From: Roseibium album
GTDB lineage: Bacteria > Pseudomonadota > Alphaproteobacteria > Rhizobiales > Stappiaceae
Assembly: GCF_001404515.1 (NCBI RefSeq)
Contig: NZ_CXWE01000001.1
Coordinates: 868,001 to 932,000, forward strand
Length of the DNA: 64,000 bases
Direction: 5' to 3'
The position numbers and the translations under genes were made by a program. Shown piece after piece: positions 27,801 to 36,762 of this stretch. The notes beneath the pieces were generated by a model. It saw only the letters and a list, made by a program, of their open reading frames with translations, did not search any database and was not told where the DNA came from. Within the stretch, counting starts at the first letter, position 1, and every line of letters starts with the position of its first letter.

Positions 27801-28628
27801 ATGATCTGTTTGAAGAAAACTCGCCGAATGGTTGTCGGCGCCGGTCTGTTGGCCGGGATGGGGATTGGAGTGGCTCAGGCGCAGGACGCACAACCGGCCG
27901 CCGCCGACCCGACACCGCCGCCAACATACGACTTTGTGCAGCAAGCCGGAGAAATGTCCTACGACGGCAGTTCTCTTACGCTCTCGGATGCCAATACCGG
28001 TGTGCTGTTTTTCAGCGATCGGCCGTACCGGGTCGGCGGACAGATCTCCAACTCGGATTTTGCGGGATACTGGGATGCTGACACTGGCTTCAAGGGTGAC
28101 CCGCCCAATGCAGTTGTCTCCGTCCTGAGCAAGACGGACAAAGCGCCGGCTTTGGTGGAGCTGACCTCCGCAAAGATGGAGGGATCATCGGTTGTTTATG
28201 GCGTCAAGGTGTTGCGCGGTGACTTGCCTGAGAGTGCAAAAGGAGTTGCCCTCTTTATTGACCGCAGTGCCCGTCAACCGCACCATCGTCATGGCCACAC
28301 AACTGCAACGGCACCGGGTTCAGTGGGGTTTGAACCCTACGGTCCCTATTGCTACCACGCACCGCAGGATCCGCGTTGCCGGGCCTGGCATCACCCGTAT
28401 CATCCCTATCATCCTTATTATCCGCCGTACCATCCCTATTACCCGCCTTATGGTCCCTACTATCACCCGGGAGCCTATGCGGCCGGTGTTGCAACCGGAG
28501 CTGCGATCGCCAATGCGTCGAAGCAGCCAACCTACTATTATTATCCGATCCCGACCGGGGCACTTCCGCCAAATTGCTGGATCAATTCACAACATACGCA
28601 GATGGTTTGCACCGTCCCGCTTCAGTGA
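27801..28628 (+). CDS. secreted His/Pro/Tyr-rich protein
   Basis: Protein of 275 aa with a signal peptide (MVVGAGLLAGMGIGVAQAQ). Residues about 35-155 form an ordinary mixed domain. It is followed by a His-rich patch (PHHRHGH) and a low-complexity stretch of Pro-Tyr-His units (HPYHPYHPYYPPYHPYYPPY, about residues 197-216), then a Tyr run (PTYYYYPIP) and a C-terminal segment with two Cys. The His-rich part might bind metal. The ribosome site GGAGG lies ten bases before ATG 27801. Family not recognised; it resembles secreted low-complexity proteins of other alphaproteobacteria only in style. Confidence 0.75.
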   Translation: MICLKKTRRMVVGAGLLAGMGIGVAQAQDAQPAAADPTPPPTYDFVQQAGEMSYDGSSLTLSDANTGVLFFSDRPYRVGGQISNSDFAGYWDADTGFKGDPPNAVVSVLSKTDKAPALVELTSAKMEGSSVVYGVKVLRGDLPESAKGVALFIDRSARQPHHRHGHTTATAPGSVGFEPYGPYCYHAPQDPRCRAWHHPYHPYHPYYPPYHPYYPPYGPYYHPGAYAAGVATGAAIANASKQPTYYYYPIPTGALPPNCWINSQHTQMVCTVPLQ

Positions 28629-28645
28629 TTTTCACTCAACAAACA

Positions 28646-28674
28646 GCCCCGCAATCTGCGGGGCTTCTTTTTTC
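28646..28674 (+). terminator. Rho-independent terminator
   Basis: GCCCCGC (28646-28652) pairs with GCGGGGC (28658-28664) around AATCT, followed by TTCTTTTTTC. It ends the His/Pro/Tyr-rich protein gene. Confidence 0.92.
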
Positions 28675-29012
28675 AGGTGATGTGCCGGGAATTCTCGTCG
28701 ACAACGTACGCCAGGTACTTCAGTTTCAGGGTAATTTCACTATCGCTTCGCTCCCGATACCAATTTGAAAGTGGTGTTGTTGTCTATGCGGGAATTCCTG
28801 GACGAGGCAAAACATGCACGGCTTTATTTCAATTTTCATTTTCTTTGAAGGTGCAAATCATTCCGGTTGCCCCCGGTATTTCGTGCTGCGATTGAAGAGG
28901 CAGGTCCCGGAGACCGACTGATCGTCGGGATTGAAAATGACTTGAAGACGAACCGGGAGCGGGCGATACCTGATCGCTATTGGTACAAGTTCTGACAAGG
29001 TCGACCGACGAA
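28675..29012. other. intergenic region before the MOSC gene
   Basis: 338 bases without a supported gene. Short frames exist but lack ribosome sites and protein-like sequence. It should contain the promoter of the MOSC-RidA genes; I cannot place it. Confidence 0.4.
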
Positions 29013-29630
29013 ATGACTGATCAAGCATCGTTGTTGCAGGAAGAGATCCGGATAACTCCCAAATTCAGGGTGGCCGGACGGGTAGAAGGCCTCTTCAGGA
29101 CAGAGGCTCCGGAAGATTTTCAAACCGTTGCCGTTGAGAGCCTGGAACTCACCTTTGAAGGGATCCCCGGTGACAGGCATGCCGGCATGACCAGAAAGTC
29201 CGGAGGCCGTGAGCCCTGGTATCCGCGCGGCACCGAGATGTGCAACGAACGACAGGTTTCAATCCTGTCGGGAGTTGAACTCTCCAGGATAGCTGATCTG
29301 ATGGAGCTTGATGAAATCCGCCCGGAGTGGATTGGCGGCAATTTCATGCTGTCCGGGATTGCCAACCTGACCAGACTGCCGCCACGTACCCGGCTGGTTT
29401 TTGAAAGTGGTACGGTGATCCGCATCGATGGTGACAACCTGCCTTGCCGGTTTGCGGGAGAAGCGATCGCATCCAATTATCCGGACAGGGAAGGGTTGGA
29501 CCTGCTGTTTCCGCAAAAGGCAAGAGGACTGCGCGGTCTGGTCGGATACATTGAAAAGCCCGGCGTGATCGCGCCGGGAGAAGCTGTCACCGCACATATT
29601 TCCGAGCAATGGATTTACCCGCGCGATTGA
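29013..29630 (+). CDS. MOSC-domain protein
   Basis: Protein of 205 aa. MOSC features are GIPGDRHAG near residue 50, ERQVSILSG, NFMLSGIA and the cysteine-containing NLPCRFAGEAI near 145. MOSC domains carry sulfur on a conserved Cys and act in molybdenum cofactor or metal-sulfur chemistry. ATG 29013 is preferred; the TTG at 28980 adds 11 unlikely residues. It lies 46 bases before the RidA gene in the same direction. Confidence 0.85.
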   Translation: MTDQASLLQEEIRITPKFRVAGRVEGLFRTEAPEDFQTVAVESLELTFEGIPGDRHAGMTRKSGGREPWYPRGTEMCNERQVSILSGVELSRIADLMELDEIRPEWIGGNFMLSGIANLTRLPPRTRLVFESGTVIRIDGDNLPCRFAGEAIASNYPDREGLDLLFPQKARGLRGLVGYIEKPGVIAPGEAVTAHISEQWIYPRD

Positions 29631-29676
29631 GCGAGTAGTCTGGAGAGTGACCAGACTGAATCTCGTGGAGACTATC

Positions 29677-30069
29677 GTGCTACCTATCCATCACATGATC
29701 GGCAACGCCCCACAGCCCGTTGCCCCGTTTTCGCATGCCGTAGAGGCCGATGGCTGGATCTGCGTCACCGGCCAGATGCCCACCTTCCCGGACGATCCGC
29801 AAGCGCCTTTGCCGGAAGGTATTGCGGCGCAGACAACAAGGGTAATGGAGAACCTGAAACTGGTCCTTGCCGGAGTTGGTCTTGGATTTGAACATATAGT
29901 GTTCGCAAGAGTTTACCTGACCGAATTCAAGCGGGACTATCAGGAAATGAACCAGACTTATCTGTCGTTCTTCCCTCCGGACAAGCTCCCTGGTCGTACC
30001 TGTATCGGCGTTACCGGGCTGGCGTTGGATGCGCTTGTCGAGATCGACCTGGTAGCAAAGCGGCCCTAG
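29677..30069 (+). CDS. RidA-family protein (enamine/imine deaminase or relative)
   Basis: Protein of 130 aa of the YjgF/YER057c/UK114 fold, with NAPQPVAPFSHAVEADGWICVTGQ near the start and PGRTCIGVTGLALDALVEID at the end, where the Arg is the usual substrate-binding residue. RidA deaminates reactive enamines from PLP enzymes. GTG 29677 has GTGGAG six bases upstream; GTG 29647 has no suitably placed site and ATG 29695 is another option. Its TAG stop shares CTAG with the stop of the convergent DUF2293 gene. Confidence 0.85.
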   Translation: MLPIHHMIGNAPQPVAPFSHAVEADGWICVTGQMPTFPDDPQAPLPEGIAAQTTRVMENLKLVLAGVGLGFEHIVFARVYLTEFKRDYQEMNQTYLSFFPPDKLPGRTCIGVTGLALDALVEIDLVAKRP

Positions 30070-30386
30070 GAACTGAATTCGTCCGAAGTCTCGGCAACTT
30101 CCCTGTTGCAGCCCCATTCGCGCAGGGTCTCGTTCATCGGTTCGAGAATGAAGAACCGGGCCGAGTCCCTGTCATACCCTTCCTCCAGAAGGGCATCATA
30201 CTCGGTGAGTTCATGTCGGATATGACTTGTCGTCGCCTGCCAGAGCGCAATTGTCGGCGGCAGGTGGCGCAGATGGCCGGCGAGCGCAACGGACAGGATC
30301 GCCTCGGCGTCGCGCATCGGTACCCGAGGGAGCAACGCCCGCAATGCCTTGCGCATTTCCTTTTGTCGTTTTGTGCCGCCAGTCAT
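30066..30386 (-). CDS. DUF2293 protein
   Basis: Protein of 106 aa, basic at the N-terminus and helical, with the conserved DUF2293 blocks HLRHLPPTIALWQATTSHIRHE and YDALLEEGYDRDSARFFIL. The family is common in alphaproteobacteria and its function is unknown. It ends in the same CTAG that ends the RidA gene, so the two convergent coding regions overlap by four bases. Confidence 0.85.
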   Translation of the reverse strand: MTGGTKRQKEMRKALRALLPRVPMRDAEAILSVALAGHLRHLPPTIALWQATTSHIRHELTEYDALLEEGYDRDSARFFILEPMNETLREWGCNREVAETSDEFSS

Positions 30387-30431
30387 AGTTTTTGCTCTTG
30401 AGTTCAGGCCCGGCTTAATGCCTGACGAAGT

Positions 30432-32429
30432 TCAGGCGCCGGTAAGCCTCAGTTCTTCCAGCCCGTCCGTGCTGGACAGCGGGAGACCGGCGACAGTGCC
30501 ATTCGCGCGCACGCTGCCGACAATCTCGTCAAACGGCAAGGGCTGCGCGAAATGAAATCCCTGTACAAGGTTACAGCGAAGAGCTGACAACAGATCGAGT
30601 TGGTTTCTGTCCTCCACGCCTTCCACGATACAAAGCAAATCCATTGTGCGGCACAAGTTGATGATCGACGTGATGACGCCGCTTGCGACCGGGTCGTGTA
30701 TGTCTGCGACGAAACTTCGATCCACCTTGACGCAGTCGATCGGCAAGCGATGCAGGTATCCAAGGCTTGAATAGCCGGTTCCGAAGTCATCGAGCGCAAG
30801 CTTTACGCCGGCGCCGCGGAGCGTCTGAAGGCAAGTTTTGGCAGTCTCGTAGCTGCCTATTACAGACGTTTCGGTAATTTCAAAGGTGATCAGTTTCGGA
30901 TTGATGCCGTGACGCTCAATCGTTTCAAGAAGCGTCCGTGCAGTCTCAGGTGACGTGATATCTTGCGCCGAAAGATTGAATGAAAGGCACAGATCCCCAG
31001 GAAGTTCGCAGATTTGTCGAAGTGCCTTGTCGAAAAGGGAAAGCGTAAGCCTGTTGATCTGGCCAGTTCTTTCGGCCACCGCGATGAACCTGTCGGGAGG
31101 GACCTTGTCCAGCACGGGACTGTGCCATCTGGCAAGTGCTTCAAAGCCGACAATGATCCGAGCGGGGAGTGAAACAACCGGCTGGAAGTAGACCTGAAAT
31201 TCGGCATCGAAATCCGCGTTCTGCAAGGCTCCTTCGATGGCACGTTCGGATCGGATGCGAGCTTCGTGCTCTTCCGAATAAACCGTTGTGTGGCCACGTG
31301 ATGTGGTTTTGGAATTGTAGAGAGCATAATCCGAGCGATCAAAGAGCGCATGAGCCGTCTTGCCTGCTTCCGGGTAGGAAGCGATGCCGCAGGAGGCGCC
31401 AACCGTCAGGTTCATGTCTCCGATGCGATAAGGAGCGCTGACGCGATCGCAGATTTCCTGACCTGTCCTCGCTGCGTCCTCAAGGTTCCCCAGGAAGAGA
31501 AAGCCGAACTCGTCACCGCCGAGGCGGCAGATTTCAACATTTTCAAGCTCCAACGATTTCAATCGATGACCAACGGCCATCAACAGATGGTCGCCCGCCT
31601 TGTGACCATAGGTGTCGTTCACAGGTTTGAACCGGTCGAGATCGATCACGCCAACTGCAAATTCCCGCTTGGACTCTGTCGCGCATTTGATGAGGGCTTC
31701 GACGCGGTTGAAGAAATATCGCCGGTTTGGCAGATCCGTTAGGGCGTCGGTCTGGGCAAGCCGTTCATTTTCCGCGTTGAGCTGCTCTGTTTCCCGTTGT
31801 TTGACGGCGAGATCCGCCTGCGATCTGACAAGTTTGCAAAACCCGTTGTAACCGCTGATCAGCACCTGGAGGACGACAAGGCAGACCAGGAAAATATTCA
31901 TCGCAATGGCAAAATAGACATCCTGATCCTGCCGCATGTAATAGATGAGGTAAGGAACCGTTACGATGAACATGACGGCCAGCGCAGCCTGAGGCAGGTT
32001 CATCAGGCAGAATATGCATCCGATCACCGTAATGGCGATGAAAAGGGCTACGTGTCCTCTTTCTTCAGGTCCACCATATCCGTCAAGGCTGAGTGACCAC
32101 GATATGTAGATCACGGCCATGAGACTGCCGAGCACGACGGTCTGACGCATTTTCCGGATGGCTTCATCCGGCCCCGGCGTAATCCGGCTGGCACGCAACC
32201 AGGCGATCATCCGAAACGATGTCAGCACAAGCATCGGCACGAGGACACCGACGGTCAGATAAACCGGCGCAACATCGTAATGCGTATAGGCAACGGCAAT
32301 CGCATTGACCATCAGGAGCGCATAGAGCGATGGAATCTGGGTTTTCAGCTCGTTGTATTGAGCCTGAGCGATTTCGGGATGACGGGGATCGATCATCATC
32401 CATCTCAGGAAAGCCCTGATCTTGTCCAT
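30432..32429 (-). CDS. membrane GGDEF-EAL protein
   Basis: Protein of 665 aa. About five membrane helices occupy residues 35-195, followed by a short coiled coil. The GGDEF domain carries an intact RLGGDEF near residue 303, so diguanylate cyclase activity is possible. The EAL domain carries FEALARW near 430, with NLSAQDI, FEITET, DDFGTGYSSL and KVDRSFV, the set expected for an active phosphodiesterase. Which activity dominates cannot be told. ATG 32429 follows GGAGG by a good distance; GTG 32441 and ATG 32432 are less likely. The RidA/DUF2293 genes and a tandem of PilZ genes elsewhere in the window form the wider context. Confidence 0.95.
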   Translation of the reverse strand: MDKIRAFLRWMMIDPRHPEIAQAQYNELKTQIPSLYALLMVNAIAVAYTHYDVAPVYLTVGVLVPMLVLTSFRMIAWLRASRITPGPDEAIRKMRQTVVLGSLMAVIYISWSLSLDGYGGPEERGHVALFIAITVIGCIFCLMNLPQAALAVMFIVTVPYLIYYMRQDQDVYFAIAMNIFLVCLVVLQVLISGYNGFCKLVRSQADLAVKQRETEQLNAENERLAQTDALTDLPNRRYFFNRVEALIKCATESKREFAVGVIDLDRFKPVNDTYGHKAGDHLLMAVGHRLKSLELENVEICRLGGDEFGFLFLGNLEDAARTGQEICDRVSAPYRIGDMNLTVGASCGIASYPEAGKTAHALFDRSDYALYNSKTTSRGHTTVYSEEHEARIRSERAIEGALQNADFDAEFQVYFQPVVSLPARIIVGFEALARWHSPVLDKVPPDRFIAVAERTGQINRLTLSLFDKALRQICELPGDLCLSFNLSAQDITSPETARTLLETIERHGINPKLITFEITETSVIGSYETAKTCLQTLRGAGVKLALDDFGTGYSSLGYLHRLPIDCVKVDRSFVADIHDPVASGVITSIINLCRTMDLLCIVEGVEDRNQLDLLSALRCNLVQGFHFAQPLPFDEIVGSVRANGTVAGLPLSSTDGLEELRLTGA

Positions 32430-32810
32430 CATTCCCTCCACTTTATTTGTTTTTATATTGAAGAAACTAAAAGAACAGTTAGGGCGGGAAATTGGTGCAT
32501 CGGCACAACAATATTATCAAGCATATGATGTTGTTTCAAAACAGCTGATAAAACGAACAGAACTCCGAGATAGAATTCGAAGATCCGCTTCGTTTAGGTC
32601 GAATCTTGCTATGCGAGTTCAAGCGGTTGAGCGTTGCGATCCAGACAGTCGAATGGATCGGCCAAGCAGTTAACAATTTAAGGCTTTTTACCTTGGGGGG
32701 CACGGCTGGACTTTCGCTCGTCAGTCTTGCCGAACCATCTCGCTTCAACAGCGTTCACAATAAGATAAGAGATCTATTTTTTTATGTTCGTTTGACCCTA
32801 TATTGAATTC
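32430..32810. other. AT-rich intergenic region
   Basis: 381 bases without a supported gene. The left part must hold the GGDEF-EAL promoter (minus). Near the right end TTTGACCCTATATTG precedes the regulator start and could be part of its promoter. No repeat stands out. Confidence 0.4.
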
Positions 32811-33443
32811 ATGGCTGATCGCACCCGAACACGACTGTTAAATGCCTTGAAGTCCGCCGGTCCGCAGACGGCTGCGGACCTGGCCCAGGACCTCAGCGTC
32901 ACGTCCGTCGCCGTGAGGCAGCATCTTGATGGATTGCACCAGGACGGCCTGGTGGATTTTGAGGACGTGAAGGGGTCAGTCGGCCGCCCCAAAAGGGTCT
33001 GGGATCTGACTTCCGCAGGACATCAGCAATTCCCGGACAGTCACTCGACGTTGATTGTGGGTCTTTTGAGCGGCCTTAGCGATCTCTACGGAGATGACGG
33101 CCTGGAAAAGCTCATCACGCATCGCGAAGAGAAAACCCGACAGTCCTATACAGAGGCCCTGAGCGATCTGGCCGATCTGCCCGAGAGGGTCGAGGTGCTG
33201 GCGGATTTGCGCAGCCGCGAAGGCTATATGGCAGAAGTAATCCGGGATGATGACGGTTTTCTTCTGGTGGAAAACCACTGCTCGATTTGCGCCGCGGCAA
33301 CGGCCTGCCAGGGATTTTGTCGCTCGGAACTGAGACTGTTCAAGGATGTTCTGGGACCAGATGTCGCCGTTGAGCGTGTCGAACATCTTTTGTCCGGAGA
33401 CCGGCGTTGCATGTACAGGATCAAACCGCAGGATTGTTCCTGA
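32811..33443 (+). CDS. HTH regulator with C-terminal cysteine cluster (COG2345 type)
   Basis: Protein of 210 aa. The N-terminal winged helix (TAADLAQDLSVTSVAVRQHLDGL, residues 20-42) precedes a helical region. A cysteine-rich end follows: NHCSICAAATACQGFC near residue 157 and RRCMYRI near 200. Spacing recalls the Fe-S cluster site of SufR-type regulators; cluster binding is inferred. ATG 32811. It lies 46 bases before an ABC exporter in the same direction and may control it. Confidence 0.85.
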   Translation: MADRTRTRLLNALKSAGPQTAADLAQDLSVTSVAVRQHLDGLHQDGLVDFEDVKGSVGRPKRVWDLTSAGHQQFPDSHSTLIVGLLSGLSDLYGDDGLEKLITHREEKTRQSYTEALSDLADLPERVEVLADLRSREGYMAEVIRDDDGFLLVENHCSICAAATACQGFCRSELRLFKDVLGPDVAVERVEHLLSGDRRCMYRIKPQDCS

Positions 33444-33489
33444 CCACGGGGACGCAGTTTTCCGTTTGCTGAATTCGGGAGTGTAAGGC

Positions 33490-35373
33490 GTGGCGATTGC
33501 CAGACCGCTGTTGGCCGGGTTGATTGACAGGTATTTCCGGCCCTTCGAAAAACACCTGAAACCTCTTGACCTGCCGGTGAATCCTCTGCCCGACCAGGGG
33601 CCACTTCGGCTCGTTTGGCATTTTGCCAAGATGTTCCGCCGGCAACTCGTGATCGTGTCGGTGCTGGCGATGATTTCCGCCGCGCTTGGGCTCGCCGGAA
33701 TCTGGGCGATAGCCTACGTGGTCGATGGCGTTACCGCGGGAGGAGCAGCGGTGTTTCTGCGCGGCCATGGCTGGGTGCTCGCAGGCTTTTTCGTTCTCTT
33801 TGTGATCGTGGACCCCCTGGCGTTTCTTTTGCGCCAGACATTTGCATTTCAAACCGTGCGCATTCTGTTGCCGGCAGCGATGCGCTGGCAGGCGCACAAG
33901 GCCGTCGAGGCCCAGGATCTTGCCTTTTTTGAAGACACGTTTGCCGGGCAAGTGGCCTCGCGTATTGCCCAGGTGACAATGTCGGTCCACCGGCAGATGA
34001 TGCTTGCAATCGAGACGATCCCTTATCTTGTCATCCAGTTCGGCGGTTCGTTCCTGTTGCTGTTGGCATTGTCATGGCCATTGGCGATACCCGTTCTGGT
34101 CTGGATAGCGGCCAATTCACTTGTCGCCTGGCTGGCAATCCCGACCTATATGCAACGATCTGCCAAGGTGGCCGCTGCCAACTCGCGCGCAACCGGCGCC
34201 ATGACGGACGTCTATTCCAATATCGCGATGGTAAAGCTTTTCGCGGCCGAAGACTCCGAGGCGGGAGCGATCCGCAAGGTCATTGGCGAAACGATCGATA
34301 CCAGGCATAGCGAAAACCGGTCCTATATCCTGACCGACAGCTGTGTCTATTTCCTCAACGTGCTGATGATCCTGGCGGTCGTGGCCATCGGCTTCTGGGG
34401 CATGACCGGCGGGTGGGTGTCGATTGGCGATTTCGTTGCAGGACTGACGGTCACCAGATCCCTGTCGGCAGCTTCTTCGAGATTCATTGGCGTCGGCCAG
34501 TCCATCACCAGTACGCTGGGAACCATCAAGGATGCGATGCCCATCATGACCAGCCGGCCGGAGATCACCGATCGGTCGGGTGCCTCGGCGCTGGACGTGA
34601 CAAAAGGGCGGATCAGCTTCGAGGATGTTTCCTTTGCCTATCACAAGGACCGAAAGCCGATTCTTGAGGCTTTCAATCTGACCATTGAACCAGGGGAACG
34701 TGTCGGACTGGTGGGCCTGTCGGGGGCAGGCAAGTCGACGGTCATTTCCCTGCTCATGCGTTTGCGGGATGTAACGAGCGGCAGTATCTCGATTGACGAA
34801 CAGGACATACGGAGCGTGACCCAGGCCTCGCTGCGCAGTCAGATCGGCGTCGTCACACAGGACATCTCGCTGCTCAACAGGTCGATCCGGGACAACATCC
34901 GTTATGGCAAGCCGGATGCGGGTGATGACGAAATCCGGGCGGTCGCAAAGGCTTCGGAGGCGCTGGAGTTCATTGATGAGCAAAAAGACAGCAAGGGTCG
35001 AACAGGGCTCGATGCACATGTCGGCGACAGGGGCGTCAAGCTTTCCGGCGGTCAGCGTCAGCGCATCACGATCGCCAGGGTATTGTTGAAAAACGCACCG
35101 ATCCTGATTCTGGACGAGGCAACGTCTGCACTAGACAGCGAGGCAGAGCTTGCCATTCAGCAAAATCTTGCCCGGATGATGGAGGGGAGGACCACCCTGG
35201 CCGTCGCGCACCGCCTGTCGACAATCGCTGCGATGGATCGTCTTGTGGTCATGGACAAAGGCAGGGTTGTCGAGGAAGGAAATCATCGTGATCTCCTGGC
35301 TCTCGGTGGACTTTATGCAGTGCTTTGGGAACGGCAATCCGGCGGTTTTCTGGCGCTCAATGCGGCTGAGTAA
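33490..35373 (+). CDS. ABC exporter, fused membrane and ATPase domains
   Basis: Protein of 627 aa: six membrane helices (about residues 50-340) and a C-terminal ATPase with GLSGAGKST near 410, Q-loop VTQDISLLN, signature LSGGQRQR near 518, Walker B ILILDEATSALD and H-loop AHRLS. It is an MsbA/LapB-like half transporter that should work as a homodimer at the inner membrane. Start is GTG 33490. Substrate unknown. The upstream Cys-rich regulator is the likely control gene. Confidence 0.9.
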   Translation: MAIARPLLAGLIDRYFRPFEKHLKPLDLPVNPLPDQGPLRLVWHFAKMFRRQLVIVSVLAMISAALGLAGIWAIAYVVDGVTAGGAAVFLRGHGWVLAGFFVLFVIVDPLAFLLRQTFAFQTVRILLPAAMRWQAHKAVEAQDLAFFEDTFAGQVASRIAQVTMSVHRQMMLAIETIPYLVIQFGGSFLLLLALSWPLAIPVLVWIAANSLVAWLAIPTYMQRSAKVAAANSRATGAMTDVYSNIAMVKLFAAEDSEAGAIRKVIGETIDTRHSENRSYILTDSCVYFLNVLMILAVVAIGFWGMTGGWVSIGDFVAGLTVTRSLSAASSRFIGVGQSITSTLGTIKDAMPIMTSRPEITDRSGASALDVTKGRISFEDVSFAYHKDRKPILEAFNLTIEPGERVGLVGLSGAGKSTVISLLMRLRDVTSGSISIDEQDIRSVTQASLRSQIGVVTQDISLLNRSIRDNIRYGKPDAGDDEIRAVAKASEALEFIDEQKDSKGRTGLDAHVGDRGVKLSGGQRQRITIARVLLKNAPILILDEATSALDSEAELAIQQNLARMMEGRTTLAVAHRLSTIAAMDRLVVMDKGRVVEEGNHRDLLALGGLYAVLWERQSGGFLALNAAE

Positions 35374-35643
35374 CTCGGAGAGGCCCTGTTGATCGGCGCA
35401 ACCGAGCGGCACTAGCGGTGCTGCAAGACGGCCTAGAGGTGCCACTGTTCGAATGCACACTCCGTCGTCATGTGGCGATGGAGTACCTCGAAACGGTGAC
35501 GGAGTTCATTTCCCACCCGCCTGGTGCCCTTCCCATAGCCCAACAAGGGTTTGAACCATTGCTCGCGCGGCCAATTTGGATGTTTCGTTGATTTTGATCT
35601 GCAACTTGTTGATTTTTCGAAAGAAGGGTCACAATACTCCCGC

Positions 35644-36489
35644 ATGGACAAACGAGAACGCGCAGAACTCTTTCGTGAACGCCTTTCCGACGCGATCCGC
35701 AGCCGGGACATGAACCGCAGCGATCTGGCGCGGGGCGCGCGGCTGGACCGGTCGACGGTGTCGCAACTCTTGTCGGAAGACGCGCCGCGCTTGCCAAACG
35801 GTCAGGCGCTTGCGGCGATCGCAACTGCGCTCGGCGTGTCTGCGGACTGGCTTTTGGGATTGTCCACGCACCGTGGAGCCGCGGCGGAAATTCTGGATCA
35901 GGCTGTTCAGATAGCAGAAACCGACCGGCACCCGGTCGATGAGCACCTTCTGGCCTGGTACCGCGATGCGGTTGGCGCCAAGATCCGTCATGTTCCAGCC
36001 AACCTGCCTGACGTTTTGAAGACCGAGGCAGTCCTGGCTTATGAATACGCGGGGGAAACTTTGCGCACGGCGGATCAGGCGATCACCGGAACACGGGATC
36101 AGCGAGCGTTGTTGCACCGGGCAGAATCGGACATGGAAATTGCCCTTTCCCGCGAAGCTCTGGAAGGCTTCGCACGAGGAGAGGGGCTCTGGTCCGGACT
36201 TTCGCCCGATGAGCGGCGCGAACAGCTTGAAGTCATGGGCAAAAGCCTGTCGGATCTTTACCCTTCATTGCGGCTTCATCTGTTTGGGGCAACAGATCGC
36301 TATTCCTCACCCTTCACGGTATTCGGTCAGAAATGGGCAGCGCTTTATCTCGGACAGAGATACCTCGCTTTTTCAAATACCCGCCACGTGCAACTTTTCG
36401 CGGGCCATTTCGACGATCTTGTACGCCACGCGGTGGTCCGCTCGCATGAAGCCGGGGATTTCGTGTCGCGGCTTGCAAGCGACATCTGA
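35644..36489 (+). CDS. XRE-family HTH regulator
   Basis: Protein of 281 aa with an N-terminal helix-turn-helix (NRSDLARGARLDRSTVSQLL, residues about 24-43) and a further ALGVSADWLLGLS, typical of Xre/Cro proteins. The C-terminal 200 residues form an alpha/beta domain, rich in Trp, Tyr and His near the end, probably for ligand sensing. No ligand can be named. ATG 35644 is used; the ribosome site is weak. The 270 bases upstream hold no other gene. Confidence 0.8.
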   Translation: MDKRERAELFRERLSDAIRSRDMNRSDLARGARLDRSTVSQLLSEDAPRLPNGQALAAIATALGVSADWLLGLSTHRGAAAEILDQAVQIAETDRHPVDEHLLAWYRDAVGAKIRHVPANLPDVLKTEAVLAYEYAGETLRTADQAITGTRDQRALLHRAESDMEIALSREALEGFARGEGLWSGLSPDERREQLEVMGKSLSDLYPSLRLHLFGATDRYSSPFTVFGQKWAALYLGQRYLAFSNTRHVQLFAGHFDDLVRHAVVRSHEAGDFVSRLASDI

Positions 36490-36544
36490 ATCTCTCCGCC
36501 CTTTTCCTCACGAACCTTGGCATTTTGCAGGGCTGCAACGTGGT

Positions 36545-36563
36545 CGCGCAAAGCAATTGCGCG
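36545..36563. repeat. inverted repeat after the XRE gene
   Basis: CGCGCAA and TTGCGCG form a perfect 7-bp inverted repeat around AGCAA. There is no T run, so it is not an obvious terminator; an operator role is possible. Confidence 0.35.
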
Positions 36564-36693
36564 CACGATTGCACCTGTGCCGTTGGAAACCGTAGGGGGC
36601 TGGTTTTTAAAAATAGTTTGATTTTTCCTTGAATACACTGCGTTGAGTGGTCAGGTGCATGGGGCGCATGACACACTCATCAGTCGATTTTTC

Positions 36694-36721
36694 TTGACAA
36701 ATGAAAACTATTGAATACAAA
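36694..36721 (+). promoter_or_regulatory. sigma70-like promoter of the RHH-psp block
   Basis: A consensus TTGACA at 36694-36699 and TACAAA at 36716-36721 are 16 bases apart. It lies 42 bases before the RHH start codon and is overlapped by the 20-bp repeats. Confidence 0.5.
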
Positions 36722-36756
36722 TGTAAACGAATTGATGCAAACGAAGACAATTGGTG
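36697..36756 (+). repeat. three 20-bp direct repeats upstream of the RHH gene
   Basis: Units 36697-36716, 36717-36736 and 36737-36756 share the pattern (A/G)CAAA(T/C)G-AAAC-ATTGA. Units 1 and 2 agree at most positions and unit 3 is more diverged. The 20-bp period is close to two helical turns. They cover the promoter and end six bases before ATG 36763. Direct repeats of this kind are typical operators of ribbon-helix-helix proteins. Confidence 0.6.
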
Positions 36757-36762
36757 ACGCGC

